DNA of 41,117 nt, taken from positions 1-41,117 of the forward strand of contig JAPEVH010000067.1 of the NCBI GenBank assembly GCA_026645415.1, given 5' to 3'. Every line of letters begins with the position of its first letter. Position 1 is the first letter of the stretch. The stretch is from Candidatus Electronema sp. Lineage in GTDB: Bacteria > Desulfobacterota > Desulfobulbia > Desulfobulbales > Desulfobulbaceae. Under the pieces are notes generated by a model. It did not search any database, was not told the origin of the DNA, and saw only the letters and a program-made list of their open reading frames with translations. Of the stretch, positions 7,563 to 16,246 are shown piece by piece. A program made the position numbers and the translations under genes.

Positions 7563-8381
7563 ATGCCTATCAAGTCAGTAACACCGCTAGAGATTTACAA
7601 ATCTTTAGAAAAGACCAATTGTGGACGTTGCCAGCTCCCCTCCTGTCTAGCTTTTGCCGCCGCTGTAAGTGCTGGTCAAAAAAAACTATCTGATTGTCCG
7701 CTTCTGGATAAACAAAGCACGGAGCACCTTGCCACCAGTCTTCAGAGTGGCTCAGGACAAGAGCTGTATCAGTTTGTCCAAGATCTGAGCAAACTGGAAC
7801 AGAAAATCCTCAACCTGAATTTTGCCGAAATTGCCCCGCGTATTGGCGGCATCTTTAGAGAAGATGCTATAGGCGGCAGATTGGTACTTAAGTCATTGGG
7901 AAAAGAATTTGCCATAGATCGACAGGGGCAGGTGCATTCAGAATGCCATCTTATTCCTTGGGTTAAGGCACCGCTACTTGCCTATGCCGCCAATCCACAG
8001 CATCAAGCTATCACTGGTCGCTGGCTCAACTTCCGTGATTTGCCAGGCGGTATGGAGCGACAAAATCTCTTTACGAGCCGCTGCGAACGTCTATTGAAAA
8101 GTTTAGCTGATCAACAGCAAGGATTGCTTAATGATTTAGCTGATCTTTTCCTAGGAGAGCCTATTTCTGGCTTTGACGCGGATCTAGCCTTGGTGCTTTA
8201 TCCTTTACCACATTTTCCTTTGCTCATCTGCTGGCACGCTCCAGAAGATGGCTTGGAATCCTCGCTGACCATTCTCTTTGATGCCTGTTGTGCTATCAAT
8301 TTGCCTCCACAGATGACTTTTTCCCTTAGTATTGGCCTAGTACAAATGTTTGATCATATCGCCAAGCAACATACCGTATAA
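7563..8381 (+). CDS. DUF3786 protein with an N-terminal Fe-S motif
   Basis: A 272-residue protein. Residues about 18-46 carry CGRCQLPSC and a later cysteine (SDCPLL), the four-cysteine pattern of the small 4Fe-4S domain also found in corrinoid Fe-S proteins (Cx2Cx4Cx16C). The rest matches the DUF3786 type, found mostly in anaerobes and often linked to one-carbon or corrinoid metabolism. Function is unknown. There is no visible ribosome binding site and the ferredoxin terminator ends 13 bases upstream, so expression may depend on readthrough or leaderless initiation. Confidence 0.8.
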   Translation: MPIKSVTPLEIYKSLEKTNCGRCQLPSCLAFAAAVSAGQKKLSDCPLLDKQSTEHLATSLQSGSGQELYQFVQDLSKLEQKILNLNFAEIAPRIGGIFREDAIGGRLVLKSLGKEFAIDRQGQVHSECHLIPWVKAPLLAYAANPQHQAITGRWLNFRDLPGGMERQNLFTSRCERLLKSLADQQQGLLNDLADLFLGEPISGFDADLALVLYPLPHFPLLICWHAPEDGLESSLTILFDACCAINLPPQMTFSLSIGLVQMFDHIAKQHTV

Positions 8382-8482
8382 GACTCAGACTCTTGGTAGA
8401 TTGATCATGATCACCTGTTGCGACTAACTAATGGAACAGGTACAGTGTGCAGCAAGATAAAATCACTGCTGCGAGGTAAAAT

Positions 8483-9004
8483 ATGGCTTCTGTCAAGGAA
8501 CTACTTGTTCAAAACAAAGCTGCCACTGTTGGCGTTGTCCTAGCGTTAATTGTAGCAAGCTGGCTCGGTTGGTATTTTTCTGCCCGGCAGGTCATCAAAC
8601 GACAGCTAGTCGCGATGTCTTGGGATATAAGTCGAGAACCACATGAAAGCACTATGGAGACTGCGATCAAGATGCGTGATGTTAAAGCGGTACTTGCGTC
8701 TGAATGTCGGATGACCGTACCAGAAAAGCGTCTTGCTGAGAGCTTGGATCGAGATATGGCTATTATGTATTTGATGCACTACCGCGACGGCTATCAGATA
8801 CTAACCCCTACTTTTAAAGACATGCGTATTGACTTTCCTGCGGACGGAGAAGCCGCAGTGCAGGCCACTGTCCTCCTGAAACGGCAAAAGCAAGAGAGCC
8901 AAGCCACAGAGGTTGCAGCTCCAGTCAAACTAGCTCTGAAAAAAACAGACGGCGACTGGCTGCTGACGCAAGCCGAAATCGCCGCTGCTTTGCTTAATGA
9001 TTAA
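8483..9004 (+). CDS. Membrane-anchored protein, possible NTF2-like fold
   Basis: A 173-residue protein with one N-terminal membrane anchor (about residues 15-32, VGVVLALIVASWLGWYF) and a soluble domain outside the cytoplasm. The alternation near the C-terminus (VKLALKKTDGDWLLTQAEI) resembles the final strand and helix of NTF2-like domains, but this is a weak guess. GAGGT at 8473 supports the ATG at 8483. The stop overlaps the convergent cvpA-like stop by four bases. Confidence 0.7.
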   Translation: MASVKELLVQNKAATVGVVLALIVASWLGWYFSARQVIKRQLVAMSWDISREPHESTMETAIKMRDVKAVLASECRMTVPEKRLAESLDRDMAIMYLMHYRDGYQILTPTFKDMRIDFPADGEAAVQATVLLKRQKQESQATEVAAPVKLALKKTDGDWLLTQAEIAAALLND

Positions 9005-9768
9005 CGCGGCTCCGTAGTATCTTGGTGGCCCCGCTGTTCTGGTTCTGGCATCTGAACTGGTTCATCTTGATTCGGAATAATTACCGGTTCTTCATATTCC
9101 ATGTTATTTGGCCCCTGATCTAGTACAGCTGGTTCTTGCTGAACCGGCTCTGCCTGATCTGGAATTATTGCGGTTTCCACCTTTTCGGTGGTGGCAGGCA
9201 ATGCTGTTTTAGGAAGAGGCATCTGTTTTTCTTCGTGTTTTCTTTTCTTCGCTGGCTTTGGTTTGAGATCACTGCGGATACTGACATCACGGATGAACTG
9301 GCGAATAAGACCTGATCCTTGATTCAAGTAAGGTACAGAGAGCGATCTATCGAACAAAGGGTCGGAAGCAGGTAGTAGTGCAGCAACAAGCATGTATAAC
9401 AGCACGATAACCAATGCCCCTCTAGCTACGCCAAGTAAGCCTCCAGCCATACGATTAGCCCAACCAAGGATATTGACTTCCAGAGCTTTATGCAAAAGCT
9501 GGCTGATTAGGGAGAAAATTAGGGCAGAGAGCAGGAATAAACCGCCAAAACTGATAAAAAAAACTGCGCCCGGCCGATGGATAACATTCTCCATATAAGG
9601 CATCACCAAACCAGCATATTCTGAAGCCACCCACCAGCTACCGACCAAAGCTATTGTGGCAGCAAGTTGGCGGACAAAGCCAATACAGAGACCGCGCAAC
9701 AGAAAAAGCAGAAGAATAGTCGCGATGACCCAATCAAACATGCTGATGTCATTTACATTTAATATCAT
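9001..9768 (-). CDS. cvpA: CvpA family membrane protein
   Basis: A 255-residue protein with four hydrophobic segments in the first 150 residues, including DWVIATILLLFLLRGLCIGFVRQL, the N-terminal signature of CvpA (colicin V production) proteins, which are linked to envelope maintenance. A long Pro/Glu/Gln-rich tail from about residue 170 contains repeated EPVIIPNQDEPVQ-like stretches and is probably disordered. I chose the ATG at 9768: AAGGTGAT lies 6-7 bases before it, while a GTG at 9777 has no ribosome binding site. It is divergent from the PPTase gene. Confidence 0.85.
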   Translation of the reverse strand: MILNVNDISMFDWVIATILLLFLLRGLCIGFVRQLAATIALVGSWWVASEYAGLVMPYMENVIHRPGAVFFISFGGLFLLSALIFSLISQLLHKALEVNILGWANRMAGGLLGVARGALVIVLLYMLVAALLPASDPLFDRSLSVPYLNQGSGLIRQFIRDVSIRSDLKPKPAKKRKHEEKQMPLPKTALPATTEKVETAIIPDQAEPVQQEPAVLDQGPNNMEYEEPVIIPNQDEPVQMPEPEQRGHQDTTEPR

Positions 9769-9837
9769 GCCGATCACCTTCAGGGAAGAAGTCTTAGGAG
9801 AACTGCTTATTTGTAAAAGCGGATTATACTCTGTGTC

Positions 9838-10575
9838 ATGAAGAGCACAAGCGATAATCCTTGCGTGTTCCTTGAGGCTTTTTTTTCAACAGATTGCACT
9901 GGGGCTGATTTACGCTATCGTTGTCATCTTGGTGAGAATGAGCGTATTGTTCTCGTTGATTTTGAGCAGCTCGGCGAGGATAAAGCTGTGTCGCTCCTTT
10001 CTGGTAGAGAATGGAGCTATTTTCAACGTTTCCGATATCCCAAACGGCGGCGAGAATGGCTAGGTGGTAGAATTGCTGCCAAGGCAGCTTTGCTGAATTC
10101 CTTAGAAGCTGGAAGCTGCCGACAGCTAACCATTCTGCCGGATACGCATGGGAGACCGACTGTCAGTGGAGTTATAACCCCAAACTTATCGTTATCCATT
10201 TCTCATAGCAGTAGCTATGCTGTTGCCTTGGCAACAGATGGACTAAGTTGCGGCATTGATCTGCAAGAAGTGTCTGACAAGCTCCCAGCTCTGACTAAAT
10301 ATTTTGCTTCAGCAGCGGAACTCGAAATGCTGCCAGAACTTGGCAGTCAGGAAACCTCGCTGACTATGCTTTGGGCAGTTAAAGAGGCAATGAAAAAAAG
10401 TTTGCTGGCCGATCAGCCAGAAATCTTTTCTGGAATAGAAATGCAACGAATTGAAGTTGTTGCTCATCGAGTTTGGCAATTTACCTGTGCGGTGCAAGGT
10501 CATGCACTCCAGACAGCTTTAGTCTATGATTTCTCACCCTATATTTTGGCTCTAAGCAGAGGGAAAAGCAACTAA
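9838..10575 (+). CDS. 4'-phosphopantetheinyl transferase superfamily protein
   Basis: A 245-residue enzyme of the Sfp/AcpT type, which moves 4'-phosphopantetheine from CoA to a serine of carrier proteins. Key motifs are the ISHS stretch (about residue 121), the Mg-binding GIDLQ (about 140) and the WAVKEAMKK motif (about 181-189), in the usual order. Length fits the two-lobed Sfp class rather than the small AcpS class. No carrier protein or polyketide/NRPS gene is nearby, so it may serve fatty-acid ACP. No ribosome binding site is visible; TATACT ends 7 bases before the ATG. Confidence 0.9.
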   Translation: MKSTSDNPCVFLEAFFSTDCTGADLRYRCHLGENERIVLVDFEQLGEDKAVSLLSGREWSYFQRFRYPKRRREWLGGRIAAKAALLNSLEAGSCRQLTILPDTHGRPTVSGVITPNLSLSISHSSSYAVALATDGLSCGIDLQEVSDKLPALTKYFASAAELEMLPELGSQETSLTMLWAVKEAMKKSLLADQPEIFSGIEMQRIEVVAHRVWQFTCAVQGHALQTALVYDFSPYILALSRGKSN

Positions 10576-10708
10576 ACAAGCCTCTTGGAAAATAACTATT
10601 CATTGTACAAAATACATTTTACTTGTTAATATTATATAGTGTTTTTTAAAAGTATGGCTCGATAGCAGAAGGCAAAATAAAAATATCTAAAGCGAGCAGG
10701 GGAATACC

Positions 10709-12862
10709 GTGACTGATGAGAAAGCAGAAAAGCAAGAATTTAATCTTGATTCACCACAGTGGTATTTAAACCGAGAGTTAACTTGGTTAGAATTTAACCG
10801 CCGCGTCTTACAGGAAGGCCAAGACCCGCGCACGCCGCTGCTCGAACGGATTAAATTTCTCGCCATTCTTGGCAGCAATCTGGACGAGTTTTTCATGAAG
10901 CGGATTGGCGGCCTGAAGCAGCAGGTTGGAGCTGGTGTCCGCAGCCTGACTGTTGATGGCAGAACGCCCGGCGATCAGATCACTGAGTGCTATGCGTCTG
11001 TGCGTGATATTTTACAGCACAAAGAAGAATTAGAAGCCGAGTTGCTGGAATTGCTTGTTAAGCAAGGTATTCGCTTAGTTCGCTATCAACAGCTTGATAG
11101 AGAGCAGCGAAAAGATGCAGACCATTGTTTCTATGAAAACATCTATCCGTTGCTGACCCCACAGGGTATGGATCCTGCCCATCCCTTTCCGTTTATTTCT
11201 AATCTATCAATTAATCTGCTGGTCGTAACTCGCTATGAACATGACGACCACAGTTTTCTTAACCGAATTAAAGTACCAACCGGCGCAGGCTTACCTCGTT
11301 TTATCCGTATAGGAAATGAGCACCTCTATATCCGTTTTGAAGATCTGATTGCCAACAATTTAGCAACTGTTTTTCCAGGTCTGCTGATTGAATCTTGCTC
11401 TCTGTTCCGAGTCACTCGCAATGCCATCACAGAACGAAATGGAGAAAAAGCTAATGATCTCTTAGCGGTCATAGAAACGGCTTTGCGGGATCGCAAATTT
11501 GCTGAGATTGTTCGCTTGGAAATTGAAGAGAGCATGAGTCCGTATCATCGGGGCATGTTAGCCGCTGAACTGGGCATTGACGAGCATAAAGATGTGTTCA
11601 CTGTTAAAGGCATTATTGGCAAACGTGACCTGTTCCAGCTCGCCTCAATTGATCTCCCAGACCTGCATTATCCAACGCACCAGCCCTGTGATCACTTTCG
11701 CCTTTCCTATGATTCTCGCAATATCTTTCATATAATCCGAGAACATGGAGCAATGTTGCTTCAGCACCCGTACGAATCTTTTGACAGCTCGGTGCAGCGT
11801 TTTATCCGTGAGGCCAGTCAAGATCCCAAGGTCTTGGCAATAAAAATGACGCTTTATCGGACTTCAGCTGATTCTGGTATCATCCCCTGTTTGCTCGATT
11901 CCGCCAAAAACGGTAAGCAGGTGGCAGTGGTGGTTGAGTTAAAGGCCCGCTTTGATGAATCAGCCAATATCCGCTGGGCCGAGCATCTGGAAGAAGCTGG
12001 AGTGCATGTTACCTATGGTGTAGTTGGCCTGAAGACGCATTCCAAGGTGATTTTTGTTGTTCGCCGTGATTTTGACGGGCTGCGTCGTTATGCTCATATT
12101 GGAACTGGGAACTATCACGCGGGCACAGCGCGCATGTATTCTGATCTGGGGCTTCTTACCTGTGACCCGATTATTTCAAAAGATTTAACCGAGCTGTTCA
12201 ATTATCTCACTACTGGCTATGCTCCAGATAGGAATTATCTTAAACTGCTGCCTTCACCAAAAGTTTTAAAAAAGGCTCTGTTAGATAAGATCAGTCGAGA
12301 GATCACCCAGCATACCGAAAAAGCACCCGGGCGTATTCAGTTTAAGACGAACGCCCTCGAAGATAAAGAAATCACCGCAGCTCTTTATCGAGCCTCAATG
12401 GCTGGGGTTAAGGTGGACTTGATTGTTCGGGATAGTTGCCGTCTTCGTCCTGGTATTCTTGGTCTTTCTGAAAATGTACGGGTCATTTCCATCGTCGGTC
12501 GTTTCTTAGAACACAGTCGGATTTACTATTTTTATAATGGCGGCAATGAGGAATATTTCATTGGCTCTGCTGACATTATGAAGCGAAATCTGGAAGATCG
12601 AGTGGAGGTGATTACTCCGGTAGAGATATCAGAGTTGCGGGCCGAGTTGCGCAAATTTCTCGATATTCAACTCACTGATCAACGCAGTGCATGGGAAATG
12701 CAGTCTAACGGTAGCTACATTCAGCGCACAAGCGAGGAGCAGAGCGGCTCTCATGAAAAGCTGATTCGGCAGGCAGAAAAACGGCTCTCTGATGCCCAGC
12801 GGCTCTGGAAGCTGAAAAAGAAGAAACTTGTTAAGCGGAAACAGGTGGTTTTGAAGAAATGA
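10709..12862 (+). CDS. ppk1: Polyphosphate kinase 1
   Basis: A 717-residue enzyme making inorganic polyphosphate from ATP, reversibly. Domain order is normal: N-terminal domain with LTWLEFNRRVLQEGQD (about residue 23), head domain, then two phospholipase-D-like catalytic domains. The autophosphorylated histidine is in KTHSK (His444) and the second catalytic histidine in EHSRIYYF (His602), matching His435 and His592 of the E. coli enzyme. HIGTGNYH is intact. The start is GTG with an upstream AGGGG. The lysine-rich C-terminal tail is ordinary. It ends 28 bp from the convergent sdhC stop. Confidence 0.97.
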   Translation: MTDEKAEKQEFNLDSPQWYLNRELTWLEFNRRVLQEGQDPRTPLLERIKFLAILGSNLDEFFMKRIGGLKQQVGAGVRSLTVDGRTPGDQITECYASVRDILQHKEELEAELLELLVKQGIRLVRYQQLDREQRKDADHCFYENIYPLLTPQGMDPAHPFPFISNLSINLLVVTRYEHDDHSFLNRIKVPTGAGLPRFIRIGNEHLYIRFEDLIANNLATVFPGLLIESCSLFRVTRNAITERNGEKANDLLAVIETALRDRKFAEIVRLEIEESMSPYHRGMLAAELGIDEHKDVFTVKGIIGKRDLFQLASIDLPDLHYPTHQPCDHFRLSYDSRNIFHIIREHGAMLLQHPYESFDSSVQRFIREASQDPKVLAIKMTLYRTSADSGIIPCLLDSAKNGKQVAVVVELKARFDESANIRWAEHLEEAGVHVTYGVVGLKTHSKVIFVVRRDFDGLRRYAHIGTGNYHAGTARMYSDLGLLTCDPIISKDLTELFNYLTTGYAPDRNYLKLLPSPKVLKKALLDKISREITQHTEKAPGRIQFKTNALEDKEITAALYRASMAGVKVDLIVRDSCRLRPGILGLSENVRVISIVGRFLEHSRIYYFYNGGNEEYFIGSADIMKRNLEDRVEVITPVEISELRAELRKFLDIQLTDQRSAWEMQSNGSYIQRTSEEQSGSHEKLIRQAEKRLSDAQRLWKLKKKKLVKRKQVVLKK

Positions 12863-12890
12863 CCTTGGCGAGCTAACAAGTCAACCTGTT

Positions 12891-13529
12891 TTATAGCAAG
12901 ATGTGCAGAAGAATAACCGCAATAAAAATGCCGATACTGAAAATAGTAGCCAGCCAGCCCAATCCTCTCATTAGCCCATTCCAGCGGGGATGATTCATTC
13001 CTAAACTTTGCGTCAGTGACCAAAAACCATGGCTGATGTGTAGGCAAATGGCGATCATCCCAGCCGTATAAAGCAGGATAAGCAAGGGGTTTGTTAAAAC
13101 TTGCCTGATTCTTTCTGCTATCGGTACAGCCTGATCCATAAAACGCAAGGTCACAAGATGGATGAGAAGAAAGAGGAGCACTACTGTTCCAGTAATTGGC
13201 ATGATACGACTTGGCCAGCCACGCAAGCCAAGAACTGAATTGTTGATCGCATATTTACGGCCCTTAGCTTTACGATTACTCAGTATCAAACTGAAGCCAG
13301 TAAGAATATGGGCTATAAATACCGCTGCTAAGAGTAGCTCAACTATGGCTAAAAGCAGGCCAAGAGACTGTAGATGCTCTGCATACGTGGCAAAGATAGC
13401 TTGGTTATACAGAATGAGGCTATTGCCTGCGGCATGGAACAGGAGAAAGCTACCTAGCAGCAGTCCGGTAACAGCCATAAGGTACTTTTTTCCCAGAGAG
13501 GAAAAGTTGATTCGAAGATAAGAAGACAT
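12891..13529 (-). CDS. sdhC: Succinate dehydrogenase/fumarate reductase cytochrome b subunit (b558 type), without its partners
   Basis: A 212-residue membrane protein with five hydrophobic segments, the length and order of the di-haem b558 SdhC family. Candidate haem ligands are His32 (FHAAGN), AHILTG, IHLVTLRF and the C-terminal HISHGFWS. It would anchor SdhA and SdhB to the membrane and exchange electrons with quinone. Oddly, no sdhA or sdhB lies beside it: the gene ends against ppk1 and the gap upstream leads to an unrelated gene. Either the catalytic subunits are elsewhere or this copy has been separated from them. Confidence 0.9.
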   Translation of the reverse strand: MSSYLRINFSSLGKKYLMAVTGLLLGSFLLFHAAGNSLILYNQAIFATYAEHLQSLGLLLAIVELLLAAVFIAHILTGFSLILSNRKAKGRKYAINNSVLGLRGWPSRIMPITGTVVLLFLLIHLVTLRFMDQAVPIAERIRQVLTNPLLILLYTAGMIAICLHISHGFWSLTQSLGMNHPRWNGLMRGLGWLATIFSIGIFIAVILLHILL

Positions 13530-13783
13530 ATCTGTTATTTCGATAGAAATTATTCCAGAGCTAGTAGGTAACTGACTCGTTGATATGTATTGTAACTGGG
13601 AATGCTGTATCCTGCAATGAGTGCTCGGATAGTATCAAGTTCTAAAATTTTTACCTTGCCAGATTAACGACGAAGTTATATAAAGCAATAATTGTAACTC
13701 TCCATTTCTCCGTGTTCTTTGGGACAGCGGTGGATTGGCACGAAGTAGAAATGATTAAAACTGAATAGGAACAAGGAGCTGAA

Positions 13784-14866
13784 ATGAAAATTAAAATATT
13801 GTCGCAGGCGGCAATGTTGCTGCTTTTGTCGGCAACTGTTGCCCATGCTGGGGGAAAAAAATTCACCTGCGATGATTGTTCTGATGACTGTCTAAAAAAT
13901 CCTTATGCTAAAGGCTGCCCTGATATCTGTAAATCTCCTGACTGCCGGACAAACTGCAACGACTGTACCCCAGAATGCCTAAAAAACCCATACACTCCGG
14001 GTTGCCCAGATGTTTGCAAGAATGTGGAGTGCCAGTCCTGTAGCGATTGCTCGGATGAATGCAAAATACATCCAGATGGCGAAGGTTGTCCCGATATTTG
14101 CAAAGATATAAAGTGCTATAGCTGTGAAGACTGCTCCATTGAGTGCATACTTCATCCAGATGGAGAGAACTGTCCTCCGGCCTGCGGTGATCTGGGTTGT
14201 GATCCCTGCGAGAAATTCCCCAAAGATTGCCCTGCTGATTGCCGTGATGCTGCTGCCAATCCAGACAAGTGCCCAGCAGAATGTAAGGATGTTCCTGATA
14301 AGTGCCTTCCTGAAGCACCGAAAGTTGTAACATGTGATGACTGTCCAGTAGAGTGCAAGGACAATCCAGAAAGTTGTCCAACAGAGTGCCAAAAGCTAGA
14401 CTGCTGGCCACCTGAAGAGGAATCCCGCCGCTTCCGCTTTATTGGTGATCTCGGCTATTACCGTCAGTCTGATCCAGCAGACTACATCTTTGGCCGGATT
14501 GGTGTTGAATATCCTCTCAACGAAAAGTTCTCTGTACTGGGTATGGTTGGTGTGGCTGGACAATTTAAAGGTGATGATGGTGACGATGCCCTGTTAATTG
14601 ATGTTATTGCCCAATACAACTGGCAGCTTGGTGGGGTGAACGGCTTTACTGGACTCGGTGTTGGCGGCTGGATTACCTCTGGCGATGTTAATGACGATTC
14701 AGGCGATACCGACCTAGACCTTATTGCCAATATTGGCGCACGTGTTTATGGCGATCCAAAAGCCTTTAACGCCTCAGTCTTCTTAGAGGCTCGCAGCGCA
14801 GTGGATGAGTTTGATGGACTGGCTGAGTACGGACGTTTTGGGGCAGGAGTTCGCTTCAAGTTCTAA
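13784..14866 (+). CDS. Cysteine-rich repeat protein with a C-terminal outer-membrane barrel
   Basis: A 360-residue protein in three parts: a signal peptide (1-22, cleaved after AHA); a cysteine-rich region from Cys29 to Cys207; and a beta-barrel-like C-terminal part (about 212-360) ending in RFKF. The middle holds 36 cysteines in 179 residues and the barrel has none. It begins with four 28-29-residue repeats spaced C-x3-C-x8-C-x3-C-x4-C, with conserved proline and aspartate (CPDIC, ECLKNP). Less regular repeats follow. The pattern suggests dense disulfides or metal/cofactor binding at the outer membrane. AAGGAG at 13773 supports the ATG, and a terminator follows, so it is monocistronic. Function unknown. 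Confidence 0.9.
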   Translation: MKIKILSQAAMLLLLSATVAHAGGKKFTCDDCSDDCLKNPYAKGCPDICKSPDCRTNCNDCTPECLKNPYTPGCPDVCKNVECQSCSDCSDECKIHPDGEGCPDICKDIKCYSCEDCSIECILHPDGENCPPACGDLGCDPCEKFPKDCPADCRDAAANPDKCPAECKDVPDKCLPEAPKVVTCDDCPVECKDNPESCPTECQKLDCWPPEEESRRFRFIGDLGYYRQSDPADYIFGRIGVEYPLNEKFSVLGMVGVAGQFKGDDGDDALLIDVIAQYNWQLGGVNGFTGLGVGGWITSGDVNDDSGDTDLDLIANIGARVYGDPKAFNASVFLEARSAVDEFDGLAEYGRFGAGVRFKF

Positions 14867-14899
14867 ACTAGGCAGGAAAGAGCTGCTCTAGGGTGCTCT

Positions 14900-14939
14900 A
14901 AAAAAGGCGTGGGACAAGTTCGTTCCTACGCCTTTTTTT
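14900..14939. terminator. Strong terminator after the cysteine-rich gene
   Basis: AAAAAAGGCGT (14900-14910) pairs with the ACGCCTTTTTT arm near 14928-14938, extended by GGGA/TTCC pairing. The A-run and T-run make it usable in both directions. Confidence 0.85.
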
Positions 14940-15119
14940 ATAGAGAGTGCTCGGTAGTTTTATTTTTTCCTTGAAAAGCTCCCAGTGACATAATATAACT
15001 GCGGCGGTAAGTAAAACGTGCTTGAGGTAGTTGTGTGTAGGAGAAGTAGCAAGCAAGATGGTTGTTTTCTTGCGTTGCTATTTAACATAATGCTATTCTC
15101 CTTGCCACCCGCAGAATGT

Positions 15120-15141
15120 ATTCTCTTCGCTCGAAGAGAAT
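15120..15141. repeat. Perfect 10-bp inverted repeat
   Basis: ATTCTCTTCG (15120-15129) and CGAAGAGAAT (15132-15141) are separated by two bases. Lying 170 bp upstream of the exporter gene without a T-run, it is more likely a protein-binding site or repeat relic than a terminator. Confidence 0.5.
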
Positions 15142-15313
15142 GCGCGCTGAATGAATGTTCTCCATTGCTTCCAACTTAAAAACTGGGTAAATAGACCGGC
15201 TCAATTTGCCGGAAGATAAAGTTCTACTTTCATCTGCGGCTCCCTGCTAAGGCAGTTACAACACCGTAAACAAATTAACGTATTCATTTCTACACAAACT
15301 AAGGAGAAAAAGT

Positions 15314-16240
15314 ATGTACATGTATTTACCCATCGCCCTCACTAGCGTGAATTTCCTGCTGGTGATTGCGCTCGGATTAACGGTCGGGCTATTATCCGGC
15401 CTCTTTGGTGTGGGGGGTGGTTTCTTGATGACCCCGCTGCTGATGATGATCGGCATTCCACCTACTATTGCTGCTGGTACAGACGCAAATCAGATCGTTG
15501 CGGCCTCTACCTCTGGTATGTACACCCATTGGCGGCTGGGCAATGTGGACTACAAGATGGGCCTGTTCCTTCTGCTTGGTGGTTTCATTGGCGGCGCAGG
15601 TGGTGTGCAGCTCATTAAGTTGCTTCGTGCTACTGGTGGTGCTGACTTCCTGATCAAGATCACTTATGTGGTCATGCTTGGTATTGTTGGTTCCTTTATG
15701 TTTGTTGAAAGCCTGCTGGCGATGAAGAAAGCCAAAGGCAGCACAGCAAGCGGCGCAGCACCCCAGGCAGGAGAGAAGAAAAAAGGTCTGTTGGCTCTCC
15801 TTCCTTTGCAAGTCTATTTTGAAAAATCAGGTGTATCCTTTTCTGCATTTGTTCCTTTTGCTTTAGGTATTTTTGTTGGTGTATTAGCTGCAATCATGGG
15901 TGTAGGTGGTGGTTTCTTGATGGTGCCAGTAATGATCTACATGCTGAGAATGCCTATGCACGTAGTCGTTGGTACTAGCCTTTTCCAGATTCTCTTTACC
16001 TGCATTGAAGTTACCTTTCTCCAAGCCTACTACAACCGGACTGTTGATTTCCTTCTTGCTCTGTTGCTGTTGATTGGCTCTGTGTTTGGCGCACAGATCG
16101 GCACTATCCTTGGTCGTAAACTGCACGGCGAACAGTTGAAGATACTGCTCTCTGTTATCGTCTTAGCTGTTACCGTGAAACTGGTCTTTGACCTTGTTCT
16201 CCAGCCTGCTAACCTCCTTTCTTATGCTGGGGGACACTGA
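15314..16240 (+). CDS. TauE/SafE family sulfite (organosulfonate) exporter
   Basis: A 308-residue inner-membrane protein with about eight membrane segments in two related halves. Each half carries the family's glycine-rich motif: GLFGVGGGFLMTPLLMM (about residues 30-46) and GVGGGFLMVPVMIYM (about 195-209). TauE/SafE proteins move sulfite, sulfonates or related anions. A 50-residue cytoplasmic loop rich in Lys and Gly separates the halves. AAGGAG at 15301 fits the ATG. The next gene starts six bases after the stop and is a family commonly paired with this exporter, pointing to a two-gene sulfur-compound transport unit. Confidence 0.92.
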   Translation: MYMYLPIALTSVNFLLVIALGLTVGLLSGLFGVGGGFLMTPLLMMIGIPPTIAAGTDANQIVAASTSGMYTHWRLGNVDYKMGLFLLLGGFIGGAGGVQLIKLLRATGGADFLIKITYVVMLGIVGSFMFVESLLAMKKAKGSTASGAAPQAGEKKKGLLALLPLQVYFEKSGVSFSAFVPFALGIFVGVLAAIMGVGGGFLMVPVMIYMLRMPMHVVVGTSLFQILFTCIEVTFLQAYYNRTVDFLLALLLLIGSVFGAQIGTILGRKLHGEQLKILLSVIVLAVTVKLVFDLVLQPANLLSYAGGH

Positions 16241-16246
16241 AACAAT

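Larger units (their letters stand above)
14867..15313. other. Gap between the cysteine-rich gene and tauE
   Basis: This 447-bp gap holds a terminator (14900-14939) and a perfect 10-bp hairpin (15120-15141). I see no gene. The last 60 bases lead into an AAGGAG ribosome binding site for the exporter gene. Any promoter is weak by sequence. Confidence 0.6.

Noticed and set aside
13903-14411. Several reading frames opposite the cysteine-rich gene
   Set aside because: They are produced by the repeated TGY codons being open on the other strand; they have no start signals of their own.
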